Below, one piece after another: positions 13,101 to 24,425 of a stretch of DNA of 64,000 bases. The stretch is taken from the NCBI GenBank assembly GCA_024036415.1, contig JAMWET010001276.1, positions 1,116,001-1,180,000 of the forward strand. The letters are read 5' to 3'. Origin of the DNA: Prochilodus magdalenae. Lineage: Eukaryota; Chordata; Actinopteri; Characiformes; Prochilodontidae. The translations under genes were made by a program, and so were the position numbers. The notes under the pieces are model-generated. The model was not told where the DNA came from and ran no database searches. It saw nothing but the letters and a program-made list of their open reading frames with translations. Position 1 is the first letter of the stretch. Each line of letters starts with the position of its first letter.

Positions 13101-16100
13101 TACAACTGAGCTACATGATGCTATTGTGAGGCTACGCTTACCGTTCAGTGTGCAGTTGACTTTGGAAAGACCCTTATTAACGGGTTTTTCAAAACCCTTG
13201 TTAACTATCTAGCTTTTTCCTAAACTAAAGTTTGGAGGCTGAGGCTGATCAATTTCAAACTTTCTTTTCGGCACCCTGTATGGCACAAAGGTACAAGAAA
13301 TGAACCTTATCCATAACCTTTGATGGTAAGGAGCCAACAAAGCTGCGAAGCAGTGAGGAACTACTTGCTAAGAGCACCTAGAAGTATATATGTTTGCTGC
13401 AGCATTTAAAAGTAACACACAGCAAAATCAGAAATCAAAATCAGATCAGTTCATCAGATTTGATGCTATGTCAACACTAGTTACTACCTAATTCACTTTT
13501 TAAGGCAGGTGGAAAACTGTGATTAATTTTGCATTTCTGATGGAATAGAAGCATACACTAGTCGTACTGTATCATTACTCTGCTAAAACAAACCAATTAA
13601 AAATACCTTGAAAAATACAAAACATAGGGATGGTATCAAAAGATGCTCAATCAGAACCGGAACTGGACATAATTCCTACTGAGGCATAACAACTTACTCT
13701 ACACACCTTGATTTACAGTTCTAGTAAAATAAGAACAAGAATCTACCCACAGGTTTATTCTCATAATAAATACTGTCATTTGTCCACTCTACGTCCAGGA
13801 GCACTGCAGTTACTGCCATTCAAAAGCTGTTGTCAACATTACACACTGACAAATGACAATCAACTACCAATTCAAAAAGAAAAGGAATACATTTCTACTA
13901 GGCATAGTGCAAGGTATAATGTAACAGTATGCACACTTGCAAAGACAACGCAATTTAGAGCAAAGGGAGACTGTAGGCATCTGATTTGTGGTACACAATT
14001 GTACAAGTAATATTCAACAAAGAACATCAAGAACTTCTTACTTTCGGGATGAGCATGGGCAAGGTTGCTTTTTACAGTGCCATCACAAGCATTACTTATT
14101 CTCATTAACTGTTAAAAATATGCTAACATTCAATAAACACTTCATACACAATATTTGGAGATAATATTCTATATAAAAACTACATGTCACTCTACATGTA
14201 ACCAACAAAGATGGTGGATAAAACCTGATCTGTACAAAATAATACAGCAAGACACGCTCTGGATATCAGTACAAACTAGATGTAGATGTATCTGGGAAGC
14301 TACAGTATCAGCCAACACACTGGACAACATTTGACACTTACATATGTTTTCCAAAACAATCATTAAAAGTCATGAAAAATGAAAGTCACAATCATTACAT
14401 TATCACTGCTTCAGCTGCATGCATACTGCCCTCTGTTACAAACATCCCCAATTATTTTTTGTTTATTTTTATATTGTACTGTAGATGTTTGCTCTGCTGT
14501 TCAAATGTGGAAAAAAAAGTCAAACTATGAGAGCAGGTTTATCCAATGATAAACCTTTGTAATGCTCTTAATGTGTCAGATTTTACTGGCAGCAAAACAA
14601 TGCCATGACAGCACTGCATTGTGTATAATGATGGCTGTGTATTTTTCAAGTAAGTAAAATTAAGGCTCTGTGTCTCCAAATTACACAACTTTCCCAAAAT
14701 TCAACACAGCATTCCTCACGCAATGAAAAATAGAGAAGAAATTCAGTATAGAAGACTGAATGAAGAAGCACTGTGCTTCATGCAGTCCTGCAAAGTAGCA
14801 AAACAAACAAACACAGTGAACAGCTGTGTACCCTGCACCTCTACAGGAGCTTCCTCCCACTGAGCCCTCCAATCTGTTCAAACACACCGCCTTCTATCAG
14901 CTCAGAATGCTGCCACCCAAAATAGATCAGTGCCGGCCCTACTCACCTACACTCTTCCCTTAGGCTTGGATGATATGACATGAAATTGCTTTCACACAAT
15001 GAAATCAGCTCTTACCCTTTAGAAGTTGTTGTCATCCACTGCAAAACATGGAAGCAATTAGAATTTAACTACATCGTAAGTAGAAATTCTCCTAAATGAT
15101 TCTCTCAAATTATTATTATATTCTAAATTTGACTCTATTTTGTGTGTACTAGAGCCCAATTAATAATTTGGGTGCTCAATAGCTGATATACTGTATGTTT
15201 GTATATATATAAAAACATTCTTGCTTCTTTTCAAGGATATTTTCCATACACCTTAGCTGTTAAGAGTGTTGTTACAGAGAGACTTCTGTCCCCCTGTCTA
15301 GCAAGTAAAAGGCACACATCGTCATATATTTTACCAAAGCAGCAATTGCTAAATATTCAAGGGCTTGCTGCTGATTCATTTCATTGCATCACTGTAATGT
15401 AAAGAAGTTTTTAAAAAACACCATCTAATACTGATATTTTAAATGATATTATTATTATGGCATAGTGGCAAAGTGTTTGGAAAGAAGCATTTTGGCCTAT
15501 TAGATCAACTGCAAAGGCGGTGACTGAGATGAAAAATGAATATAGGCTAAGTGTAAGAACCTCCTCCCCCCACAAATCTTTCACTCCTTCTTTCGGTATA
15601 GTGGTTCGACCTTGCTGGGAAAAGCAGCAGCCAAAACATGAAAACATCCCCACAGAGACTCTGCAGAAAGCTGCCTCATAAAGGCGAAGGGTGAAAGCTA
15701 TGCACTTTCCTGCTTATACAAGTCAAATTCTCTCCTTGCACAAGTGCAAACTCTGAGCAGAGACATCACTGGACGTTGCATCATGAGCAACACTGCCTTT
15801 AAAATGCTTCAGGGGGTTCACATTAATCTGTTTTAATTATGTATAAATAATCAATCAGACAACATCTTGCGGCTTTCCAAGTGTGATGTACAATTTACTG
15901 ATGATTCCTATGGATATACAGTCACATGCAAATGCTTCAACACTCCCAGTCAAATGACATGTTTTTAGATTTTCTAAGTGACAGTAAGTTACACAACCTC
16001 TACAGGGAACAGTTCATTTCAGTGGCCACTTTTTGTTTATTTGTTGAGTTTAACATGTAGTAGCAATGCACTGATATAATTTATTTCCTTCAGATACCTG

Positions 16101-16265
16101 TTCCTTAAAAATATGTAGATACTAACCCTGTCTAAATCCTAATATTCATACTGTTATTGTATATATACAGTGTATATACAGTATCATCTGAGCTCCCCGT
16201 GGGAGTACAAATGCAGACCGTCTCAGGCCCAGGACCAGACATCATAAATTCAGATTTATGAATTC
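10173..16265. other. Gene-free stretch with A-rich tracts
   Basis: Contains poly-A runs (10537-10556 region and 11027-11041) and many short frames. None of those at 10128-10430, 12418-12606, 13708-14010 or 15411-15653 shows a recognisable domain. A short frame with exon-like codons at 11828-12031 is listed separately. Confidence 0.5.
11846..12031 (+). other. Short open segment ending at an AATAAA-like signal
   Basis: After a TTTTTTGTGTGCAG acceptor-like stretch an open frame runs about 60 codons (ADGWRLITKPISRIPEHI and onward) to a TAA, with AATAAAAAATAAAG directly overlapping and following the stop. Composition is more CpG-rich and codon-like than the flanks. I recognise no protein family. 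It may be a 3'-terminal exon, an old retrocopy or chance. Confidence 0.15.
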
Positions 16266-16269
16266 TCCT

Positions 16270-16775
16270 GTCCATTAAGGCTGGATGTAGGTTCTCAATG
16301 CCACACAGACTAAGGCTTTAAACCCAACATCAAACATACATATACCTCACTTTAAAAAAAGAGCATTGTTAATTAAAGCTGGCTGTGGGTACGCTGAGGC
16401 TGCCAGGTTAACGCCCGAGACCCAACTTCAAACATACAATACAATGCCATATAAGAGAATAGGTCCCTGGTCTGTGAAGTTTCATTTGGGAAGTTAAAGG
16501 AGCTTGGCTAAGGCATTGTTTTTGGAACTGGCTGTGCGAGAATTAAGGTAGCCAGGCTGAGGTCTAAGACACAAAATCACACATACATATTTCAGTATTG
16601 CTGGAGTAGGGCATCGTGTTTGATATTTGCTAGGAAGGTTGTGGGAAATCAGTGGCAGCCAGATTAAGGTCTGATACCCAAAAACATATACATATATAGT
16701 CTAATTAATGGAAGAGCGGTGTGTTTTTGAAGTTGGCTTTGGGTGATTTGAGGCTGCCATGTTAAGACCTGATAT
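16270..16775. repeat. Degenerate ~100-bp tandem repeat, five units
   Basis: A core of the type GGCTGTGGG, 10-15 bp spacer, GAGGCTGCCAGGTTAA, then GACCCAA and CATACATAT recurs at about 16279, 16376, 16525, 16630 and 16730. Spacing is near 100 bp except for one 149-bp unit, so one copy carries an insertion of roughly 45 bp. The copies are diverged, which suggests an old array. It ends in a TATA-rich tract near 16780. Confidence 0.7.
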
Positions 16776-16779
16776 ATAT

Positions 16780-19045
16780 TTATTATTATATATATTATAT
16801 ATTATATTATTGATACTAAATGAAAGTAGAACTGTGATTGTAACGCTTTGGCTACACTGTCTCCACAGATATTTATCATTACTAAAGATGTGGCTAGTGG
16901 ACTAATCTTCTGCACGCCAATCTCTCTCATCATAAGAGACAAGCATAGAGAATGACTGCTGATGTAAGTCGCTAGACAAGTTCACAGAATGGCTTCATTG
17001 GGTGAGACATACATGTAAAAAAATCCTTGCAGCAGCCTCCTATTCTAAAAAAAAAGGCTCATGCCCAAATAAAGGACAAGAAGTATGCTTCAATATTACA
17101 AATTCAAAGATCAGTAGAGCATCTGCCCTTTCTTAGATTAGCCAAGGGGAGCAGGGTTGATTATGTGTGCAAAAGAGTGGTCATGGTCACTGGACAGCGT
17201 TCACAGAATGATCTGACCCGACGCATCATGCAGCAGGATTTTATTTTACAATAAACCTGAAGATAACAGCCTCCTCCCATCATCCACAATAAGACTGACA
17301 CTTAAGCTTCAGATTTTTTTCTAATCGTGTAATAAAGCTGCACAACACAGACACCAACGCTGATACTAACATGCATATGCTCTTCTCTTGTAACTATACC
17401 ATCCTCCGTTGCAGCTATTAGGATTTGAATGAAAACTGCATGGACATGGTGGAGATTCACTGTGGAACAGCGCGGATCGAATCGGACTGGTGGTGCTCAG
17501 CATGAATACTGGAGAAAGGCTGGTGTGACTGCAGGAAATTCCACCTTATGCCATTGTGAATTGAATCGCTAGGGCATACATTACCTACCTCAAATAGGAG
17601 GGCTGATTCTGTTTTGGTGGTGCAAAAAATGAACCATTGGTGCGTGACAAGTCGTATTGTATTTTTATTGCATTATGTGTTTTTGTGATATACATGTTAG
17701 ATGATCTGTACAAGGTGCACAGCAGTGATGGCTACTGTCAAAACAAATCTGCATTTTTATGAACTTTTTAAATATTTAAATACGCTCTAATTCATTTTTG
17801 TGCGTCTGTTTGAACCACCAAATAAGTTTAAACTGTACCACAGGATTGTGCTGCGATCCATTAAACTTCAGGGTATTAACAGACGATACATAGGATCTAA
17901 ATTAAGGGCCTGAACAAAATCTTATAGATGATTTTTACCTGGAAGGGATTAATCTTCCGTTTAATAACAGCTTTAATATTGGGTGACACTTTTCTTATCA
18001 CATCAAGCCTAATTCCCGCTATGTTTTATTGCTTTGATTTTCATGCATTATGTATGAACATTACCATAATGTTACAATAGATATTAAGAATGATCTGTTG
18101 ACTCATTTACAAGGACACAGACAGAGTGATCACTAAAAAATTGGGATTAGATTTTTTTTACCCTAAAAACATTACAATTGAGAACAGACAGTGGCCAGTG
18201 TCACAATGTGTGGCCTTCCACTTAAGGTTTAGGGTTTTCACAAGAAAAGTGAGAAGGCTCTCAGTGAAAAAAAGGCACTTGGGGCCCCAGTGATTGACAG
18301 CTGCACACAAGAACTGAGATATTCCCTGCGACCTGTTCTGTGGCTGCTTTTTCCCAGCCTTGCCTCTTCTCCAAGCTTCAGCTCTTCTCTGCCTTTTCTT
18401 CTGTAATTTCTCACTTCCTCCAGCTTTCTAAAGTTTCCTCATGCTTTCTTTTCCTTAGCTGCTTCTAAAAAACTTGCCCTCACTACTGTTTCCATACATT
18501 TCAACATTGCTTGTATCAGTATTATAGATCTGTTCCTGTTAAATACAGTTCCTAGCATGGGCAAAGTAGCTAAGTAGGTAGTAGTTATCAGCTGTCTGAT
18601 TGTCTTCTTGAATTTATATGTATATTTGAATTTTGAAATACTTGAGCAAGCATGCCTGAAACAAGCATTATTTTGATTTGCCCAAACACAAGCCTTGCAC
18701 AGTCTAAAAATTTTGTGCTTTCTAACAAATCAACTCTTTAGACAAGTATGTATATCTTCTATTAGTGTCATTTGTAAGCAGTGTTGATACTAAAAGCTTT
18801 CTCCACAACAGTCTTAATGGCAATATCCCCTGGAAACACACAAAAAAAAAGGTATTTACAACAAGATTTGAAAGCCGAGGTAAGTTGATTCAACAATGGT
18901 AAAAAAAAATGGCCCCTTCTGGTTTGCATCTTCAGCATGCAGTCTGGGAACCTGTGCTCAATAAACTACGATCATATCAAGAATGGTCTCCTCTATACAA
19001 CCTCCAAAAGACACCAAAAGAAGAAATTATATTACTATGAAATCC
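16780..19045. other. Unique noncoding DNA
   Basis: No convincing exon or element. The frame at 17027-17254 (plus) is Lys- and Gln-rich with no domain. A pyrimidine-rich segment (about 18340-18480) and short poly-A runs are the only compositional features. Confidence 0.5.
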
Positions 19046-19047
19046 CA

Positions 19048-19310
19048 GGTGGCTGCATAGGTGATACTAAGCAACTGCTAAGGTATCCCAGATGGTTAAA
19101 TTGAAGATAATCCTAAGATGTTGCTAGGCTGATAGCATGGTATCTCAGGACGTTGATAAGGTGTTGCTAGGCTGTAAGCAGAGTATCCCCAGAGAATGCT
19201 AAGGTGCTGCTGGCTGTTAGCAGGGTAGCCCTTGTGGGCGCTAGGGTGTTGATAGTCTTTTAGCATGGTATTCCAGGAGGTTTCTAAGGTGTTGCTGGGT
19301 TGCTAGGCCA
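19048..19310. repeat. Minisatellite, left block
   Basis: About six diverged copies of a ~43-bp unit with the core GGTGTTGCTAGGCTGTTAGC followed by ATGGTATCCCAGGAGGTTGC (joined or slightly varied). Clear anchors are TTGCTAGGCTGATAGCATGG, TTGCTAGGCTGTAAGCAGAG, GCTGGCTGTTAGCAGGGTAG and CTTTTAGCATGGTATTCCAG. The same unit resumes at 19854. Confidence 0.85.
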
Positions 19311-19317
19311 TCCCCTG

Positions 19318-19853
19318 TTCCCCCCCCACTACCAGCCAGAAGGACATACTGTAACACCCGAAGCAGAACTACCAGGTTTAAGAATAGTTTTTACCCTAGA
19401 GGCGTCAAACCAAGAGAACATGACTACGACCCTATAGACTGTTACTGAGCTAGCCCTGATCACCCCAAAAAACAACTAGTTACACACAGCTAGTTCACGG
19501 GACCTCCATACTTAAAAACCTGAGCTGTGTATTCTATATACTATACATCTGTACTTTAGGCTGTATGGCTGTTTAAACGGTTTACCTGAACATGAGTGCC
19601 TATGCTCACTACCTGCACTGTACACTAATATAAACATAACTACTGTTCACAATCACATATTTAAATGCACATCTTGCAAATGTGTGTATTTAATGTCTAT
19701 GCACATACTGTGTCTCTGTCTTTTGCCTTTGCACTATTCATTTTATTTACCTGTTTTTCAATCACTGCACTACAGAAAAAAGCCCAATAGTGTTTTGTAA
19801 TACTGTACAAAATAGTATTGGTATAATGGCAATACAGTTTAAATAATTTGAAC
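19318..19853 (+). mobile_element. CR1/Rex1-like LINE 3' end inserted in the minisatellite
   Basis: The first ~70 bp translate to the extreme C-terminus of a CR1/Rex1-type ORF2 (SRTTRFKNSFYPRGVKP). A 3'UTR-like stretch follows with CACTGTACAC, TTGCACTATTC and TACTGTAC motifs, ending AATGGCAATACAGTTTAAAT, which resembles the AATGACAATAAAGTTTGA-type terminus of these elements. Minisatellite units lie on both sides, so this is a 5'-truncated insertion. Confidence 0.65.
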
Positions 19854-20072
19854 TGTTAGCATGGTATCCCACATGAGCACTATGGTGTTGCTAGGCTGCT
19901 ACCATGACATCCAAGGGGGTTGCTACACTGTAGTGGTGTTGCTAGGCTGTTAGCATGGTATCTTGGAAATGGTTAAGGTGTTGGTAGGCTATTACCATGG
20001 TATCCCAAGAGGTGACTAAAGTGTTGCTAGGTTGTTAGCATGGTGTTGTAGCATGGGCGCTAGGGTGTTGCT
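19854..20072. repeat. Minisatellite, right block
   Basis: Five or so further copies of the same unit as the left block: CTGTTAGCATGGTATCCCAC, GTGTTGCTAGGCTGCTACCA, GTGTTGCTAGGCTGTTAGCA, TTGGTAGGCTATTACCATGG and GTTGCTAGGTTGTTAGCATG. The array fades out by about 20075. Confidence 0.85.
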
Positions 20073-20075
20073 TGG

Positions 20076-20955
20076 ACATTTGATTATGCCTGTTGACATT
20101 TACACTGAGCGTAACTTTTATGATGAACGAACCAAACAGCCCAAAATTACTAGGATTGTATACATTAACCGTAAAATGTGTGTTTCCCATCTCCCGAAAG
20201 AAATCCTTGGTGACATTTGTGGCAGTTAGATCTGAATTTATCCAGTGTACTGTTATTAATTCACGAAGAGTGCCTGAAGGACCTGAATGAAAACCATAAC
20301 TGCATCCCAATGCAGACCCGGCAGCACAAGCATGCTATTCTCTTATAGGTGCCACAACCCTAAAATGTTTCTAGCTTTAAAACTGCAATCTGTGAAAACA
20401 GCAAAAATGGTACAATATTAAAAAGAAGATGTCAACTTAATTTCAGGCTTCACAATGGCTGTTCCTTCTGGTTTTAGCTAAGCAGCGTATTGGATTTGAT
20501 GTTTTACAGTATCAGACACTAGATTTCTTGACACTTTACTATAATACGGGACCAGTGTGATATATAATTTTTGAGAAATCTGTGCAAATCATAAAGTTAG
20601 CAGAGTATCTACTCTAAGAAGACATTAGATATTATCACATGGTTACTGAATTTACGCATGGTCACATGAGCTTCTTTGCTATGTTTTGCCGTGTCTGTGC
20701 GCTTTCCAGGCTAGATTAGTAGCGGTTATGGACCAGAATTAATCTTTTTTCCCATAAACATCTGATCCAGCATGTTCTGAAGAGATCACCCCAATGTGTA
20801 TACTGGGTATGGGTATACTCCAAATGGGTCGAGCTGGATAAAAGTTAAGAAAGAAATTTAACCTTTGAGGATATCTGCCAATACTTTGTAGCTATGCAAT
20901 GCACTTATGTGCACTATGGTGCAGTATGCAGTGTGCAGGTGTAACATGCTGTGAT
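20076..20955. other. Unique noncoding DNA
   Basis: Overlapping short frames on both strands near 20032-20310 partly run through the minisatellite and carry no recognisable domain. No repeat family was recognised. Confidence 0.5.
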
Positions 20956-20957
20956 AG

Positions 20958-21100
20958 ACAGTAACGGAGTAAACATAATTGGTTACTGTACTGTAGTTTT
21001 TTCATGCTATTTTACTTTTTTCCCATTTTGGGTGACTTTTTACTTGAACTAAACTACATTTCAAAGTCAAATATGTTACTTTTTCCACAACATTATGCAA
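20958..21100. mobile_element. hAT-like MITE relic
   Basis: Reads CAGTAACGGAGTAAACATAA, then GTACTGTAGTTTTTTCATGC, TTTTACTTGAACTAAACTAC and CAAATATGTTACTTTTTCCA. This alternation of ACTTTTTAC/AAGTA-type words is typical of a widespread fish non-autonomous hAT family. The outer terminus is eroded, so limits are approximate. Confidence 0.45.
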
Positions 21101-21544
21101 AAGAATTCTTACTGGCATACGTGTACATAAAAATGTAACATTTAAAAACAAAAGAACCCACCAATGAGGGTACACCATGTTCTTTGTATTAAATCTAAAC
21201 TTTTGTTTTAGCCTGTTGGACAGAGCTTGGTTCTATCTAATGGAAATTGTTCACTTTCAGTGTTTTGTGCTTACAATAATTTTATCAGCATTTGACATTT
21301 GACAAATTTCACATCTGTGTCAAACTAATTAATGGTCTTAAAAGGTATTAAAGGACACTAGAGTGACCAAGAGTGACACCAGAGTCTTTTAATCTGAAAA
21401 GAGTTATTTAAGCAAGAGTCTTCTTACAAAAATGATACCAGAATTTACATTCGGTATCTCTTCGTAGTTTATGTACTTTATCCACCACTGATCACTGGTC
21501 AGTAAAAATCCATGTAGGGATGCACTGATACAAGAAGTGTGGGC

Positions 21545-21547
<3 letters not shown>

Positions 21548-21602
<55 letters not shown>

Positions 21603-21613
21603 TTTTATACTTA

Positions 21614-21667
<54 letters not shown>

Positions 21668-21720
21668 TATATACACACATAAGTATAGAAATGTATATAC
21701 TTTTATATATATATAAATAG
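21548..21720. repeat. TA microsatellites within a large AT inverted repeat
   Basis: Two pure TA runs (21548-21597 and 21622-21661) surround an arm with TACTTATGTGTGTGTATA. The inverse, TATACACACATAAGTATAGA, follows at about 21671. The arms pair with a 2-bp indel and two mismatches, and the TA runs are self-complementary, so the region can extrude as a cruciform. The translated frame here is a Tyr/Ile repeat artefact. Confidence 0.85.
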
Positions 21721-24280
21721 AAAATTTTATATAGAAAATAGAAATTAATATAAAAAAATAATATGTATTTCTACAGGATTACGAATGTAGTAAAAAAAAA
21801 AAAAATTTTTGCACAGCTGCCCAGTGTCAATAAAATATCCTTCTTTTCTAGAAAGCAACAAATATAGACTCACACAACACTTTTAAAGAAATGATCTGTT
21901 TCAGACAGCATCATACATTCCTATCTGCTGCACAAAACTAAAGAAACAAACAGCACAAAGACACCACACATATCGGACTGATTGCCTACGCAGAGAACAG
22001 ACATCCAGGGATCACTGGGTCTTCTTGCTCACCAGCTCTCCCTCTGATTTCATTTTCACAGCCATGTCTCTGGCTCTCATGACCACTGCCTCTCTATCAA
22101 CTAATGGACCACTAGGGACAAGTTGATGAGGTTGTTCTCCCAGGCTAGCAGGATGGAGGGACTTTCAGACATCTGAACAAAAGGGTTTCAGCAAATGTGG
22201 AGTGAAAAATAAGTTTCTACCTGCTACTACCGTACTACAGGGAAATTGCATCTGTGGGGAAGCAGCTAGACACCATCAACAGGCACTCCACACATTCAAC
22301 CACCAGCTACAAGACATGTCAAATTACAGGAGCTTTTGGAAGTGAGGAAGAGAACTGCCCCATGGTGGGAACCTCCTCTTTTCTTTGTTTTGAATTTAAA
22401 AATACTTTGGCTAAGTATAATATGTGAGTGCTAATGTGCTAGCAATTTATTTTTAGCAGCATGTCTCCAGAAACTTGTATAAACCTCTTAATCTTACTCT
22501 TACAGTTTTCGTGTTATTTACACAGAGATCCCGAGAAATAGAAAAAAAATCGATATCATGTTAGCAGAAATGGTGCACTCAAATCCAACAGAAAAGAGCA
22601 GGTTATCTAGGCATTTTAGAGCAATATGAAAGCATCATGAATTTCATGAAATGGTTCTGTTACACAAGGGGCCCACAAAAAAATAAATAAAGATACATAT
22701 AAGACATGTCAATCAAGATATTTGAATCCAGTTTTTTAAAGCAACTACTAGCAGAATAGTCAGACCTGGAAATCAAACTGGATCATCAATATAAAACACT
22801 ACAAAATGGTCAAATAAATAATGGCTTCTACAATATTTTACCTATGTTTATGGCTAGAGTATATTTATAAGACACATATACAAACTTGTGGTGTCCTGAA
22901 TCTCCTTTTTGCTAAACCTTTCTGGACTCTGATGCTGTTTTTGTTTGTTTGTTGTTTGTTGGAATGCGATGCTACAAATATAAAACTCTAAATAAAGCCA
23001 AAACAAATGTGGTTGTTTTGTTTAGTTATAGTAAGTAATGACAAATGAAAATAAGCAGTCTGTCCCAAAATTGTTTTACTTATTCGCTGAACTTGTGAGG
23101 TGAAAGTTGCATGATTTTACAGCACCGCGTTGCAAACAGGGTGTGAATATACAGTTGGCTGATGATCCAGACTGCCTGCCTTTATAGAAACTATAGAAAC
23201 TGCTCAACTAGAGTTACACAACACATCACTTTCAAATCTTTAATACAAATTTGCCTTTACAATACTGCTATGACAGAAAAAGAGCACTGTGGGGGTGTGG
23301 TAAGTAGTTGCGTAGATGGCCAGAAATTTTTACCAGTTTCTCACAGTATGACACTTACTTTTAAAGTGATAAAATGAAGTATGTAGACTCATGAGAAGGT
23401 TTATAAACAGAGCTGTACATAAAGCTGCTGACCCATTTGATTTCCAACAGTCAGCTTAACTCCAGGGATAAAACAATTCAGTATTGCATAGGCCTGGGAC
23501 TGTCAAGCCAGACAGACCTTTTCCTAAAAAAATAATAAGAGCTAGCCCCGGCTGTAAGATCTAAGAAGTAGAAGAACCCTTGTTGGAATATCCTACTGTA
23601 ATGCATATTTATGAGTAGCTCTGTGCAAAAAACATTCAACTTTAATATGTGCAGTGGTTATTATGATGCCTGAGATGCCAAATGCAACTGCAGAGCCATT
23701 TCAGAGCAAGAGAGGAAGCACAATTTTAATGCCTCTCTTCACCTCTCACTTCTTCTCTCTCACTCTCTGTCACATAGATAATGACGCAGAGGGCCAGCTG
23801 GATGGAGACAGTAGACATCCATTTCAGTCTGAGAGCCGACTGATGTGAGTGTGTGTGTCTAAGAAGTGAGCAGGCCTCTGAGGAGGGAGTGATTAAGACA
23901 AGACAAGGCACACACTAGAGGAATAGACCTTACTAATCACAGCTCATTAAGTACCACAGACAAGCTCAGTGCTCAGAAATAGACAGCACACACATACTGC
24001 AGAAGAGACAGAATTTTTGAAAATTAAAAAAATTAAAAAAAAATTCAGCCTGCAAACATATAATACACAAGCCATAAAGACTTACGAGATGTGTAACTAC
24101 ACCTACAGAGGTCACTGAAGAGTCTGTGTCTCACACTTTGAAAGCAAGAAAGGTATAGAAAGCCAAAGACATAGAAAGGATGTCTGACAAGATGTACTTT
24201 AGAAAACACCACAGAAAGCGCTATTACATCACGCTCAAGCTAACTTATACAATACTACTATAAGGTGAAAAGTAATGTGA
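21721..24280. other. Gene-free stretch
   Basis: Holds poly-A tracts (about 21791-21803), a TTTG-rich patch near 22940 and short frames only. No domain was recognised in the frames at 23162-23377, 23654-23848 or 23726-23911. Confidence 0.5.
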
Positions 24281-24285
24281 TGGAC

Positions 24286-24425
24286 AGTGGTGGATAAAGG
24301 TAAAATATTACTCCTGCAGAAGTACAATTTTCTCCGTTCAGTCCTCCACTTGAGTAAAGGTACTAAAGTATTTGTCTTCAATGTATTTAAGCCTAGAAAA
24401 TAAAAGTAGCATAATGTATTAATTC
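24286..24425. mobile_element. hAT-like MITE relic
   Basis: Begins ACAGTGGTGGATAAAGGTAA, continues ATTACTCCTGCAGAAGTACA and CACTTGAGTAAAGGTACTAA, and ends near AATAAAAGTAGCAT. The CAGTGGTGGA start followed by repeated AGTA(A/C)-type words matches a very common fish non-autonomous hAT-like family. No transposase remains. Confidence 0.55.

Noticed and set aside
19041..20072. Possible CRISPR-like repeat-spacer pattern
   Set aside because: Units are diverged and directly adjacent without unique spacers of constant length; the context is a vertebrate minisatellite.
21492..21680. Tyr/Ile-rich open frame, minus strand
   Set aside because: Translation of the TA repeats.
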